Positions 18,160-29,258 of a stretch of DNA of 64,000 nt are shown piece by piece. The stretch covers positions 62,001-126,000 of the forward strand of contig NZ_FOSC01000010.1 in the NCBI RefSeq assembly GCF_900114155.1, read 5' to 3'. This stretch comes from Marinobacter persicus. GTDB lineage: Bacteria; Pseudomonadota; Gammaproteobacteria; Pseudomonadales; Oleiphilaceae. Numbering within the stretch: position 1 is the stretch's first letter; each line of letters opens with the position of its first letter. The translations under genes were made by a program, and so were the position numbers. The notes under the pieces were generated by a model, which had not been told where the DNA came from, searched no databases, and worked only from the letters and a program-made list of their open reading frames with translations.

Positions 18160-18235
18160 TGGCTCCCCGAGCTGGGCTCGAACCAGCGACAAACGGATTA
18201 ACAGTCCGTTGCTCTACCAACTGAGCTATCGGGGA
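18160..18235 (-). tRNA. tRNA-Asn (anticodon GUU)
   Basis: On the reverse strand, 76 nt fold into a full cloverleaf: acceptor stem TCCCCGA/TCGGGGA, D-arm AGCTCAGTTGGTAGAGC, anticodon loop CTGTTAA with GTT, T-loop GGTTCGAGCC, discriminator G, and an encoded CCA at 18160-18162. It sits at the edge of the pigment cluster; tRNA genes are frequent integration points, but I see no attachment-site repeat here. Confidence 0.97.
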
Positions 18236-18307
18236 ACGGCAGTAAGTTGCGCGCATGTTAAGGGCTTTGGTTTGCCCCGTCAACCCCCTGAATTAGAAGG
18301 TTAAATT

Positions 18308-19276
18308 TTGAGCAGAAACGACGCTTCGGACTATCGGCCACCGGTCTGGCTGCGCAGCGGCCACCTCCAGTCCATCTGGCCCAGCCTGTTCCGGCGTGTG
18401 CCGATGATGAGTCCGTCCGAGGAAGTGCTGGCTACGCCCGATGGCGATGAACTGCATCTGGACTGGTATCGTCAGGGCAGTGAACGGCTGGCGATTCTTT
18501 CCCATGGGCTGGAGGGTAACAGTCGCCGTCCCTACATGCTGGGGATGGCGCGGGCGTTGATGCTTAAAGGCTGGGATGTGCTGGCGTGGAATTTCCGCTC
18601 CTGTGGTGGCGTGATGAATCGCCAGCCGCGCTTTTACCACAGTGGCGCGACCGAAGACCTGCATCTGGTGGTGAATCGGGCACTGCGAGCCGACTACCGT
18701 CATCTGAGCCTGACGGGCTTCAGTATGGGCGGCAATCTGACCCTGCTGTATCTGGCTCAATTGGGGCGCTATGCTGATTCCCGCATCATTGCGGGGCTGG
18801 CCTATTCGGTCCCCATGGACCTGGCAGGCAGCGCAGAGGTGCTAGCGCTGCCCAGCCGGCGGATCTACATGCAGCGCTTTTTGCAGGACCTGCATGGCAA
18901 AATGCAGCACAAGGCGGCGCTCTTTCCGGGATTGATCGACACCGAGGGCTTTGAACAGATTCGCAATTTTCACCAGTTCGACAACCGTTACACAGCCCCG
19001 TTGCATGGCTTTGAGAGTGCATCCGACTACTGGGCCAGTTGCTCCGCCTTACCCCGGCTCAAGGACATCCGGGTGCCGGCATTGGTCGTCAATGCGGCGG
19101 ATGATCCGTTCCTTTCGGCCGGGTGTTTTCCTCAATCCCCGGAGGTCCTGGGCCCCAGCGTTCGGCTGGAAGTACCCCGCTGGGGTGGCCACGTGGGGTT
19201 CGTGCAGCACCGCAAGGATGGCCTCTACTGGTCCGAACGGCGGGCACAGGGGTTCTTGTCAGGCATCACCGGATAG
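18308..19276 (+). CDS. YheT-family alpha/beta hydrolase
   Basis: A 322-residue hydrolase starting with TTG 18308 after an AGAAGG ribosome site. It has the family opening PPVWLRSGHLQSIWPSLFRR, the oxyanion turn HGLEGNSRRPY and the nucleophile elbow GFSMGGN. A late Asp (NAADDPFL) and His (WGGHVGF) complete the triad. YheT/ABHD1-type enzymes are esterases of uncertain substrate. The end overlaps the convergent tesA gene by 18 bp. Confidence 0.85.
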   Translation: MSRNDASDYRPPVWLRSGHLQSIWPSLFRRVPMMSPSEEVLATPDGDELHLDWYRQGSERLAILSHGLEGNSRRPYMLGMARALMLKGWDVLAWNFRSCGGVMNRQPRFYHSGATEDLHLVVNRALRADYRHLSLTGFSMGGNLTLLYLAQLGRYADSRIIAGLAYSVPMDLAGSAEVLALPSRRIYMQRFLQDLHGKMQHKAALFPGLIDTEGFEQIRNFHQFDNRYTAPLHGFESASDYWASCSALPRLKDIRVPALVVNAADDPFLSAGCFPQSPEVLGPSVRLEVPRWGGHVGFVQHRKDGLYWSERRAQGFLSGITG

Positions 19277-19894
19277 TAACGGCTGCAGTCGTGGCCAGAT
19301 ATTGTCCAGCAGCAACGGCTGGGCCTGTTCGGTTGGGTGGATGCCGTCACCCTGCATCATGCCGTCCCGGTTATAAATGCCTTCCAGAAAGAAGGGAACC
19401 AGCACCGCACCATACCTGTCGGAGACAGACTGGTAGACCTGGCTGAAGGCCCGGTTGTAACGCTCACCATAATTGGGTGGCATTTTCATCCCGACCAGAA
19501 AAGGCGTGGCGCCGGCATCCTGAACCTGGTCGACCATGGCGGCCAGGTTGTCCTCAATAACCTCGGGTGGAAAGCCCCGCAGGCCGTCGTTGCCACCCAG
19601 TTCAATCACCACGACATCGGGGTTGTGTTTTTCCAGCAGCCGGGGCAAGCGACGTAATCCCCCATCGGTGGTCTCACCACTGATGCTGGCATTGACCACC
19701 TGCCAGCCCGGATTGTGTTCTGACAGGCGGTCCTTTAGCAGTTGTACCCAGGCCGACTCCGTGGGCACACCGTACGCGGCGCTCAGGCTGTCGCCAAGTA
19801 CCAGCAAGGTGTTCTGGCTGGCGGCCACAGGCAGAGCCAGAAGCATGAACAAGGCGATCAGGAATGATCTGAGATACATTGAAACCGTATGCAT
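19259..19894 (-). CDS. tesA: Periplasmic arylesterase / thioesterase I (SGNH hydrolase)
   Basis: A 211-residue secreted SGNH hydrolase. The signal peptide is about 26 residues (MYLRSFLIALFMLLALPVAAS), and a downstream start at MYLRS is also possible. Block I is GDSLSAAYG, block III GGNDGLRG, and block V DGIHPT with the catalytic Asp and His. It matches E. coli TesA in length and in its divergent neighbour, the ybbA-ybbP-type ABC system. Confidence 0.87.
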   Translation of the reverse strand: MHTVSMYLRSFLIALFMLLALPVAASQNTLLVLGDSLSAAYGVPTESAWVQLLKDRLSEHNPGWQVVNASISGETTDGGLRRLPRLLEKHNPDVVVIELGGNDGLRGFPPEVIEDNLAAMVDQVQDAGATPFLVGMKMPPNYGERYNRAFSQVYQSVSDRYGAVLVPFFLEGIYNRDGMMQGDGIHPTEQAQPLLLDNIWPRLQPLLSGDA

Positions 19895-19956
19895 AGTAAC
19901 CTGCCAAATCCCACAGCAATTTTTAGTGACGACTAACAGCAGCCAAGGGAGCCACT

Positions 19957-20685
19957 GTGAACCAGATGACGGATCTTACCGGAAACCAGAGCCACCCCAT
20001 GCTTCGGGTGTCTGACCTTGGCCATCGGGTCAACCTTGAAACGGATACGCTGACGATATTGCAAGGGGTCAACCTGGAAATCAATCGTGGCGAGTCGGTG
20101 GCCATTGTTGGCCGGTCCGGTTCCGGTAAAACCACCCTGCTTGGTTTGCTGGCCGGGCTGGATACCCCCAGCGAGGGTGTCGTGGAGCTCGATGGCGCGC
20201 AGATCAGCAAGCTCAGTGAAGACGAGCGGGCCAGGTTGCGGGCCAGTCGGGTCGGGTTTGTATTCCAGTCCTTCCAACTGCTGCCGGCTCTCAGTGCGCT
20301 GGAGAACGTGATGCTGCCGCTGGAGCTGGCCGGTATCGAGGCGCCGGAAAAGCGGGCCCGGGAGTTGCTCGAACGGGTAGGGTTGGGCGAACGTCTTGGC
20401 CATACCCCCCGCCAGCTCTCCGGGGGCGAGCAGCAACGGGTTGCCATTGCCCGCGCTTTTGCCTCGGACCCGGTTATCCTGTTTGCGGATGAGCCGACCG
20501 GCAACCTGGACAACCGTACCGGCAAAGCCGTTTCGGACCTGTTAATGGAGCTTAACCGGGAACAGGGCACCACCCTGGTGATGGTGACCCACGATGAGCA
20601 CCTTGCCGCCCGTTGCGGTCGCCAGCTGCATATTGAAGCTGGCATTCTGACAGAGCCGGAAGCGGCCCGGGAGCAGGCAAGCTGA
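19957..20685 (+). CDS. ybbA: ABC transporter ATP-binding protein, YbbA-like
   Basis: A 242-residue MacB/LolD-class ATPase with GTG start at 19957. Walker A GRSGSGKTT, Q-loop FQSFQLLP, signature LSGGEQQR and Walker B VILFADEPTGNLD are intact. It overlaps the permease start by one base. The divergent tesA neighbour is the conserved ybbA/tesA layout; substrates are unproven, with lipid or lysophospholipid handling suggested. Confidence 0.86.
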   Translation: MNQMTDLTGNQSHPMLRVSDLGHRVNLETDTLTILQGVNLEINRGESVAIVGRSGSGKTTLLGLLAGLDTPSEGVVELDGAQISKLSEDERARLRASRVGFVFQSFQLLPALSALENVMLPLELAGIEAPEKRARELLERVGLGERLGHTPRQLSGGEQQRVAIARAFASDPVILFADEPTGNLDNRTGKAVSDLLMELNREQGTTLVMVTHDEHLAARCGRQLHIEAGILTEPEAAREQAS

Positions 20686-23174
20686 TGCAGACCGCCAACA
20701 AACTCATGTCCGTGCGCCGGGACCTGCGTGAGCGGGACGTTCGGGTGGTGCTGGTTGCCCTGATAATCGCAGTGGCCACGGTGGCAACGATTGCGCTTTT
20801 TGCCAGCCAGTTGCAGCGTACGCTGGTGTCCTCGGCCAGTTCGTTTCTTGCCGCCGACCGTCAACTGGAAGCGGAAAATGGCCGGCCCATCCCGGCTGAG
20901 TGGCTGGACGAGGCCCGTGAGCGAGGGCTTGAAACTGGCCGCATGGTGGAGTTCTCCACCATGATTTCCGGTCCGGAAGGGTTCCAGATGGCATCCATCA
21001 AAGCGGTCAGCAACGAATATCCGCTGCGCGGGGAGGTGGAAATCCAGCGGCAGTCCCCGGGCGGTGAACGTGAAACCCTGGCCGCTGGCCCCCGGCCCGG
21101 ACAGGTCTGGATCAACCCCAGGTTGCTACGGTTGCTGGATCTGGACATTGGCGACACGCTGCAAGTGGGCGAACGGCAACTGGAAGTGGCGGCACTGCTG
21201 GTGCGTGAGCCGGATGGCGGCTTCAGGCTTTCGTCGTTGGCTCCCCGGGTGATGATGCATGTGGATGACGTGGAATCCACTGGCGCGGTTCAGGAGGGTA
21301 GCCGGGTGGAGCTTGTCTACCTGTTCGCCGGTGCCCAGACCGCTCTGGATGATTACTATCAATGGCTCGAACCCCGCCTTGAACCCAGCCATGAATGGGA
21401 GGGGGTCCGTGAGGGTGAAACCTTCTCCCGTTCGTTTGATCGTGCCGAGCGCTTTTTGCTGCTGGGCGGCAGCCTGGCGGTGTTGCTGGCGGCGGTGGCG
21501 GTTGCGGTGGCCAGCCGTCAGTATGCGTTGGCCCAGCGGGATACGGTTGCGTTGCTCAAGACTCTGGGCTTGCAGGGGCAGGGCATCGGTCGCTTGTACT
21601 TGAGGCGACTGGCCTTGTGGGGCGTTGCCGGTGTGGCGGGTGGTTTGCTGGTTGCCTTGCCGCTGTTCTGGTTGCTGGTCGGCGTCTTGGGTGACGCGCT
21701 GGAGCGCCCGGTTGAAATGCATTTTGACCCGGCCGCTTTGCTGCCGGCACTGCTGACCGCACTGGTATCCCTGTTTGCCTTTGCTTACCCGCCGATCCGT
21801 CGTCTGCGCCATGTTCCGGCCATGCGTGTGCTGCGTGCCCAGCCGGGGGAAACCGGCCGTCAGGCACTGCCGGATCTGGCAATTGCCCTGGTCGCGGTTT
21901 TTGCTCTGGTCTGGCTCTATGCCGGCGAGCTGGCTCTGGTCGGGGCGCTGCTGGGTGGGCTGGTGTTGCTGCTGGGAATTCTGGCGCTGCTCGGGCTGGC
22001 ACTGATGGCATTGCTGCGCCGGGTGCGGGGCGGCGGTAATGCCTGGCGCCTGGCCTTTGTGGGGCTTTACCGGCATCGGCAAGCCAGCCTGGCGCAGCTG
22101 TCGGTATTTGCCATGACCATCATGCTGGCCGCCATTCTGATTCTGGTGCGCACATCGCTGCTGAGTGACTGGCAAACCCAGTTGCCGGAGGATGCGCCCA
22201 ACCATTTTCTGATCAACATTGGCCCGGAGTCGGTGGAACAGGTGTCATCGTTCTGGCAGGAGCACAACGCGCCCCTGGAAAACCTGTACCCGATGGTTCG
22301 CGGCCGGCTGACGGAACTGAACGGCGAACCGGTGAAAGAGGCGGTGAGCAAGGATGAGCGCATCAACGCCCTGAACCGGGAGCTAAACCTCACCTGGATG
22401 GACCAGTTGCCGGAGGATAACGAGATTGTCCAGGGCCAGTGGTTTTCCGGGGACGAGACCGAAGGTGTGTCGGTGGAAGCAGACCTGGCCCAGCGTCTGG
22501 GCCTGGAGCTGGGCGACCGGCTGACGTTCACCATTGGCTCGGCGAGGGTTACCGAGCCGGTGGTCAGTATACGAACGGTGCAATGGGACAGCATGAAGCC
22601 GAATTTTTACGTTGCCTTTCCACCGGACGGTGGTCTGAGGGACATGCCGGCCACCTGGATCACCAGTTTCTACCTGCCGGGAGAGGCAAAAGGCGCGCTG
22701 GGTGAATTCTCCCGCCAGTTCCCGACGGTTTCGGTACTGGAAATTGACCATATCATTGAACGGATTCAGGAAATTGTTGGTCAGGTTACTCAGGCCATTG
22801 AGGCCATTCTGGCGTTGATTCTGGCGGCTGCCCTGGTGGTGATGGCGGCGGTTGTCAGCGCCACGTTGCGGGATCGTCAACGGGAGGGGGCCTTGATTCG
22901 CACCCTGGGTGGGCGCCAGTCTTTGCTGGTGCGCAGTACCATGCTCGAATTTGCCGTCTTGGGACTGCTGGCCGGCGTATTGGGCGTGGTTGCTGCAGAA
23001 GCGGCGGTTTATGTGCTGCAGGCCAGGATGTTTGATGGCAATTTCCGCTGGCACTGGCAGGTTGTTTTACCGTTACCGCTGATCAGTGCTGTGCTGCTGG
23101 CGGCCTTTGGCCGGTGGCAGCTGCGACCAGTGCTGAGTGTATCGCCCATGCTGTTGTTACGTCGTCTTGAGTGA
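20685..23174 (+). CDS. ybbP: FtsX-like permease of the YbbP type
   Basis: An 829-residue membrane protein with duplicated FtsX/MacB architecture: an N-terminal helix (about 20-42), a large periplasmic domain, three helices around 255-360, further helices at 395-450, a second periplasmic domain, and three C-terminal helices from about 695. The paired blocks LALWGVAGVAGGLLVALPLF and LEFAVLGLLAGVLGVVAAEA show the repeat. It acts with the preceding ATPase. Confidence 0.85.
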   Translation: MQTANKLMSVRRDLRERDVRVVLVALIIAVATVATIALFASQLQRTLVSSASSFLAADRQLEAENGRPIPAEWLDEARERGLETGRMVEFSTMISGPEGFQMASIKAVSNEYPLRGEVEIQRQSPGGERETLAAGPRPGQVWINPRLLRLLDLDIGDTLQVGERQLEVAALLVREPDGGFRLSSLAPRVMMHVDDVESTGAVQEGSRVELVYLFAGAQTALDDYYQWLEPRLEPSHEWEGVREGETFSRSFDRAERFLLLGGSLAVLLAAVAVAVASRQYALAQRDTVALLKTLGLQGQGIGRLYLRRLALWGVAGVAGGLLVALPLFWLLVGVLGDALERPVEMHFDPAALLPALLTALVSLFAFAYPPIRRLRHVPAMRVLRAQPGETGRQALPDLAIALVAVFALVWLYAGELALVGALLGGLVLLLGILALLGLALMALLRRVRGGGNAWRLAFVGLYRHRQASLAQLSVFAMTIMLAAILILVRTSLLSDWQTQLPEDAPNHFLINIGPESVEQVSSFWQEHNAPLENLYPMVRGRLTELNGEPVKEAVSKDERINALNRELNLTWMDQLPEDNEIVQGQWFSGDETEGVSVEADLAQRLGLELGDRLTFTIGSARVTEPVVSIRTVQWDSMKPNFYVAFPPDGGLRDMPATWITSFYLPGEAKGALGEFSRQFPTVSVLEIDHIIERIQEIVGQVTQAIEAILALILAAALVVMAAVVSATLRDRQREGALIRTLGGRQSLLVRSTMLEFAVLGLLAGVLGVVAAEAAVYVLQARMFDGNFRWHWQVVLPLPLISAVLLAAFGRWQLRPVLSVSPMLLLRRLE

Positions 23175-23179
23175 TGCTG

Positions 23180-23950
23180 CTATCGGTATTTTTCGAGAAT
23201 GGCGGATAGTTCACCATTGTCGCGGATGGCCGCCAGTTCCTGGTTGAACGTTTCCGTAAACGCTTCCCAGTCCTTGCGGACCATCAGCCGGAACCCGAAC
23301 TGGCTGATGGGCTTGTCCGAGCTGCGGAAATGGTCGGCCATGTTCTCGTGACGAAGTAGCCAGCGACCGACCAGCCGGTCTGCCAGTGCCGCATCGAAAC
23401 GATCACTGTGCAGCAGGTATCGGAACATGTTGCGATCGTGGGACACGTCAAAACGTTTAATCCGGCCGTCCGAGAAATAAGGTTCCAGCGCCGGGTAGAT
23501 GTACCCGAGCGGCGTGACAATGGTGGCTCCGATCAGATCGTCCAGGCTGTTGAACTCAAGCGAGGATGTCGCGGGAAAGAAAAACACTTCCTCTACTTGC
23601 ACAATGGCCTCGGTAAACCGGAAATCTTCTGGTGAACGGGTCCACTCGATCGCTCTTGGTGTGCCGTCGATATAACCCTCGGCCAGCATGTTGTCGACCC
23701 GTTTGCGGGGAATGCGTTTTGGCTCTACCCGGTAACCCATGCGTGGCAGAATCAGGTTGACCACATCCCACATAATACCGGCCGGCTCGGCGCCGTCGAC
23801 TATCAGATAGGGCGGGTAACCGTTGGGAGAAATATTGAAATGGAACACACCCTTATCTTTGTGCGTGGCCTGGGCGGGCATGGCCCCCGTGAGCGTCAAC
23901 AGCAGGACCAGCGCGGCGTGCCGGAATCGTGAAGGTAGGCGGTCTGTCAT
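23180..23950 (-). CDS. Periplasmic solute-binding protein family 3 (SBP_bac_3)
   Basis: A 256-residue secreted protein. Starting at ATG 23950 yields a signal peptide (MTDRLPSRFRHAALVLLLTLTG, cleavage after AQA). The opening of the mature protein, FNISPNGYPPYLIVDG, and the GIMWDVVNLI segment are typical of polar amino-acid-binding domains. No permease is adjacent, so it may be an orphan sensor-like or transport-like protein. It is downstream of, and in the same direction as, the M48 protease. Confidence 0.75.
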   Translation of the reverse strand: MTDRLPSRFRHAALVLLLTLTGAMPAQATHKDKGVFHFNISPNGYPPYLIVDGAEPAGIMWDVVNLILPRMGYRVEPKRIPRKRVDNMLAEGYIDGTPRAIEWTRSPEDFRFTEAIVQVEEVFFFPATSSLEFNSLDDLIGATIVTPLGYIYPALEPYFSDGRIKRFDVSHDRNMFRYLLHSDRFDAALADRLVGRWLLRHENMADHFRSSDKPISQFGFRLMVRKDWEAFTETFNQELAAIRDNGELSAILEKYR

Positions 23951-24105
23951 CGCAAGAACTCTGGTTGAATGGCCCGTCTGGAAACAAAATACCCGGCCAA
24001 GTCCCTGCCAGCTGAAATAGCCCGGGCAGCCAGACATGTTTCTGGCTGCTTAGGTTATTCCGCATTAGTATTACCAGTTTGTCATTCGGTTTCAATGCCC
24101 CGGAG

Positions 24106-25380
24106 TCATTGAAGTCTGGCCAGTTTCTGTTTGGCTTCGGCGCCAACATCGCCGCCGGCCTGGGCCGCGGCCGAGTAATACTGCATGGCCTGCTGGCGTT
24201 GGCCCTGCTGTACGGCAACGTCGCCCAGGCGCAGATAACCAATGGCGGTCGGGACGACCTCGTTGGCTTTCTCCAGGTGTTCACGGGCCTTGGAGGTGTT
24301 ATTCATTGCCAGGGCGTTCAAGCCGTTGTACAGCTGGTATTCGAACATTTCCGGATACAGGGAAACCGCTTTGTCGAAATCCTTTTCAGCCAGCGCCCGG
24401 TTGCCGTTGCTCTGGTGGATCCGGCCACGCAGGGCGTAAAACATGGCTTCCCGGGGTTCCTTTTCGATGGCGCTGTTAACGGCGGCCAGAGCCTGGTCCA
24501 TTTTCTTTTCAGAGGCCAGCTTGAGTGCTTTGTCATGGGCCTCATATGCCGGTTGCAGCGCCCGCAACCTGGCAGTCCTGCGCTGGTAAACATCACGGCC
24601 CCGGAAACCGCCGGCGCCCAGTTGCTGTGCCAGCTTGCGGTTCTCTTCGACCCGACGTGCTGACGGTGGGTGGGTAGCGAACAGGCCTTCAAGCCAGCCG
24701 CTTTCCCGGCCTTCGGAGAGCGCCAGGAACAGCTCCTGAAGCTCCACCGCTGCCCGCGGGTCATAACCCGCTTCGTGCATGTAACGAATACCGTAGGCAT
24801 CCGACTCCAGCTCATCTCCCTGACTGTACTGGGCCAGAGCCACCTGAGCGCCCACGGCGGCGCCGCCCATGACCAGCCCGGCCCATTCGTTATCGGACAA
24901 GGCCAGGCCAAGCCCAGCCATGCCGGCGGAAATGATCATGCCCTGTTGCATGCGCTGGGCGCCATGGCGAGCCGCGGCGTGGACAATCTCGTGGGACAGT
25001 ACCGAAGCCAGTTGCGCCTCGTCTTCCAGCTTTACCAGCAGGCCGCGATTGATGGCGATCTTGCCGCCCGGCAGGGCCCAGGCGTTGGGAGTGCTGTTAT
25101 TCAGGACCACAAATTCGTAAGGCAGATCGGGGCGGTCGCTTACTCGTGCCAGTTTCTGACCCACCTCCCGGACATAGACGGTCAGCTCCGGATCAATATA
25201 GAACTGGCCACCCTGGGTTTGCTGGGTGGGGACGTATTGTTCCGTGCCGATGGAGCGCTCCTGGCTTTCTGAAACGAGGGACAGTTCCCGCTCGCCGGTG
25301 ACCGGGTTCACCGAACAGCCGGCCAGGGTCACGACCATCACCAGTAATGGGGTGATTCTGGAGAGAATTGCTCGTGTCAC
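24106..25380 (-). CDS. M48-family metalloprotease lipoprotein with TPR domain
   Basis: A 424-residue periplasmic protease. It has a lipoprotein signal with lipobox LAGCS (Cys22), then the YfgC/BepA-like opening VNPVTGERELSLVSESQE. The zinc motif HEIVH is near residue 130 and the third ligand in ESDAYGIRYMHEAG. From about residue 275 tetratricopeptide-like repeats follow. It resembles BepA-type envelope quality-control proteases; exact orthology is not certain. Confidence 0.85.
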   Translation of the reverse strand: MTRAILSRITPLLVMVVTLAGCSVNPVTGERELSLVSESQERSIGTEQYVPTQQTQGGQFYIDPELTVYVREVGQKLARVSDRPDLPYEFVVLNNSTPNAWALPGGKIAINRGLLVKLEDEAQLASVLSHEIVHAAARHGAQRMQQGMIISAGMAGLGLALSDNEWAGLVMGGAAVGAQVALAQYSQGDELESDAYGIRYMHEAGYDPRAAVELQELFLALSEGRESGWLEGLFATHPPSARRVEENRKLAQQLGAGGFRGRDVYQRRTARLRALQPAYEAHDKALKLASEKKMDQALAAVNSAIEKEPREAMFYALRGRIHQSNGNRALAEKDFDKAVSLYPEMFEYQLYNGLNALAMNNTSKAREHLEKANEVVPTAIGYLRLGDVAVQQGQRQQAMQYYSAAAQAGGDVGAEAKQKLARLQ

Positions 25381-25486
25381 GTCAGACTCCTTTCGTGGTT
25401 TGGCGACAGTGGCCGGTAATGGTTTGTTGACGTAGTATAACGTTTGGTTTCATTAAACGTCTGCCACCTTCCTTATAACGGCGCCC

Positions 25487-26227
25487 ATGGAAAACTACCT
25501 GGAATATACAGCGCTTGCCTGGTTTATTGTCTGCAGTGCGGGCTACACCTGGTACTCAAAACACCATGCCCACAAACGTGCCTGCCTCTCCAACACGCTC
25601 AACCTTTACCGGGAAGACTGGATGCGGGTCATGCTGCAGCGCGGCAACCGGATGTCGGACACCTCCGTGGTGGGCAATCTGGAACGCAACGGTGCCTTTT
25701 TCGCCTCAAGCTGCCTGCTGATACTCGCCGGTATTATTACTGCCCTGGGCTACACCAGCGAGGCCATGGAAATCTTTGCCAGCATGCCCCTGAGCCCGGT
25801 CCCCACCCGGGAGATCTGGGAGTTACGGTTGCTGGTACTGATGGTGGTGTTTATCTATGCCTTCTTCAAATTCACCTGGTCCATGCGCATGTACAACTTC
25901 CTGGCGGTGATGATTGGCAGTGCGCCACTGGCGGAAGACACCAAAACCACCCCGGCTGGGCGCGAAGCCTTCGCCAAGAGTGCGGGTAAGATCTGTGACC
26001 TGGCTGGTGATGCCTTCAATCTTGGCCTGCGCTCCTATTATTACGCGTTGTCGGTGGTTGCCTGGTTCTTTCATCCGGTCGCTTTCATGATCGCTTCAAC
26101 CCTGATTGTGTATGTATTGTACCGGCGTGAGTTCCACTCGGACGCCCTGAACCACCTGCGTGCCGGTAAAGTCTTCGAGGAGCCGTCTCCGGCGAGCAGG
26201 GCCAAGGCTAAGGATAAAGAAGGATGA
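25487..26227 (+). CDS. DUF599 family membrane protein
   Basis: A 246-residue protein with about four transmembrane helices: an N-terminal segment (YTALAWFIVCSAGYTWYS), two in the middle (ASSCLLILAGIITALGY and LLVLMVVFIYAFFKFTW), and one late (VAFMIASTLIVYVLY). The RTxNR-like stretch WMRVMLQRGNRMSDTSVVGN is typical of DUF599. Function unknown. It overlaps the thioesterase start by four bases. Confidence 0.8.
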   Translation: MENYLEYTALAWFIVCSAGYTWYSKHHAHKRACLSNTLNLYREDWMRVMLQRGNRMSDTSVVGNLERNGAFFASSCLLILAGIITALGYTSEAMEIFASMPLSPVPTREIWELRLLVLMVVFIYAFFKFTWSMRMYNFLAVMIGSAPLAEDTKTTPAGREAFAKSAGKICDLAGDAFNLGLRSYYYALSVVAWFFHPVAFMIASTLIVYVLYRREFHSDALNHLRAGKVFEEPSPASRAKAKDKEG

Positions 26228-26694
26228 CCAACCAGATACGTCTTGACCGGGTCAGCCGGTTCATCGAGACACTCACCCAGGCCCGGACACTGGGATTGAG
26301 AGCCATTGAAGCGGGCGAGGGCACCCTGCTGCTGGAGCTGCCCTACAGCGAAAAGATAATCGGTAACCCGGATACCGGCGCCATCCATGGCGGGGCCATC
26401 ACCACGCTGATGGACACCACCTCCGGTTCCGTCATTATCTGCGCACTGGACGAATTTGAACTTTGCCCGACGCTGGATTTGCGGGTGGATTACATGCACC
26501 CGGCGGAACCCGGCAGGCCCGTCTATGCCCGGGCGGAAACCTACAAAATCACCTCGAATATCATCTTTACCCGCTGTGAGGCCTACCAGCATGAAGGCAA
26601 CACCATCGCCAATTGCGTGGGTACCTTCATGCGAATCGGCAAGGAGGCCTCTCCAAAGTCTTACCGAGACCTGATTACCGGAGACGGCCAATGA
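26224..26694 (+). CDS. PaaI-type hotdog thioesterase (first of two)
   Basis: A 156-residue protein with the PaaI signature GAIHGGAITTLMDTTSG around residues 56-72, the HGG turn and the Asp/Glu helix used for acyl-CoA hydrolysis. It starts within an ATGA overlap with the DUF599 gene and is coupled to the next thioesterase in the same way. The acyl substrate is not known. Confidence 0.83.
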   Translation: MTNQIRLDRVSRFIETLTQARTLGLRAIEAGEGTLLLELPYSEKIIGNPDTGAIHGGAITTLMDTTSGSVIICALDEFELCPTLDLRVDYMHPAEPGRPVYARAETYKITSNIIFTRCEAYQHEGNTIANCVGTFMRIGKEASPKSYRDLITGDGQ

Positions 26695-27125
26695 TCGACC
26701 CGGCAGTACTCGAACACACCCAGAAAACCGGCGATTTCACCCGCCTGCTGGAAGACATTCCCTATGCCCGCTGGATCGGTCTGTGTTGCGACCGTTTCGG
26801 TGACGACCTGATCTTCCGTCTGCCTGCCAAGGAAGAAAACCTGGGCAACCCCATACTGCCTGCCATCCACGGCGGCGTGATCGGCGGTTTCATGGAACTG
26901 GCCGCCGAGATCTACCTGATCCTCGGCCAGGAAACCCTGCGCATGCCAAAGATTGTCGACTTTTCCCTCGACTACCTGCGCGCGGGCCTGAACCGCGAAA
27001 CCTACGCCGAATGCCACCTGACCCGCCAGGGCAACCGCGTGGCCAATGTGGGCGTGGTGGCCTGGCAGAAATCCCGCTCCAAGCCGATTGCCACCGCGCG
27101 AGCGCATTTTTTGCTGGAAGGTTAA
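26691..27125 (+). CDS. PaaI-type hotdog thioesterase (second of two)
   Basis: A 144-residue protein starting at ATG 26691, which overlaps the previous stop. Its signature PAIHGGVIGGFMELAAE places Glu where many PaaI enzymes have Asp. It is diverged from its neighbour, so the pair may form a heteromer; that is an inference from adjacency and coupling. Confidence 0.82.
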   Translation: MIDPAVLEHTQKTGDFTRLLEDIPYARWIGLCCDRFGDDLIFRLPAKEENLGNPILPAIHGGVIGGFMELAAEIYLILGQETLRMPKIVDFSLDYLRAGLNRETYAECHLTRQGNRVANVGVVAWQKSRSKPIATARAHFLLEG

Positions 27126-27143
27126 AACGGTTTTTTCCCGGGG

Positions 27144-27172
27144 CTTGAAAAGGAAGTGCCTGCCCCCAATTT
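27144..27172 (+). promoter_or_regulatory. Sigma-32-type heat-shock promoter for htpG
   Basis: CTTGAAA at 27144-27150, a 13-base spacer, and CCCCAATTT from 27164 match the sigma-32 consensus (CTTGAAA, then CCCCATNT). It lies about 190 bp upstream of htpG, a classic member of that regulon. Confidence 0.75.
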
Positions 27173-27180
27173 CTGTTGGG

Positions 27181-27199
27181 ACTAAACCTATCGTTTAGT
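27181..27199. repeat. Perfect short inverted repeat in htpG leader
   Basis: ACTAAAC and GTTTAGT flank a five-base loop, right at the expected transcription start of the heat-shock promoter. It could be an operator or a leader hairpin. Confidence 0.6.
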
Positions 27200-27310
27200 G
27201 ACCGGAATGGGGAGGGCTTTCCAAAAAGCGCCTCGAGACTCCCTGTGCGGCTTATGCTCCGCCATCCATGGCTCCGCAAATTTTTGGAAAGCCCTCCCCA
27301 TCCCGGCCAC
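27198..27310. repeat. Long imperfect inverted repeat (palindromic element) in htpG leader
   Basis: Arms at 27198-27227 and 27281-27310 are complementary at 28 of 30 positions and enclose 53 bases. The core of each arm is GGGGAGGGCTTTCCAAAAA. The size and structure resemble a MITE or a dispersed palindromic repeat. It lies between the promoter and htpG, so it would be transcribed as a strong hairpin in the leader. Confidence 0.8.
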
Positions 27311-27357
27311 GCTCGAACATTGCGATTAACCGACAGACATCAGGAGAGCTCAATCCC

Positions 27358-29250
<1,893 letters not shown>

Positions 29251-29258
29251 GGCACACC

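Noticed and set aside
18160..18235. tRNA-Asn as the attachment site of the pigment cluster
   Set aside because: No integrase is adjacent and no repeat of the tRNA 3' end was seen at the other side within the window.
21126..22205. A 359-codon reverse frame within the ybbP-like gene
   Set aside because: Its composition (mostly Gln, His, Arg) is the reverse translation of a membrane protein; the forward gene is complete.
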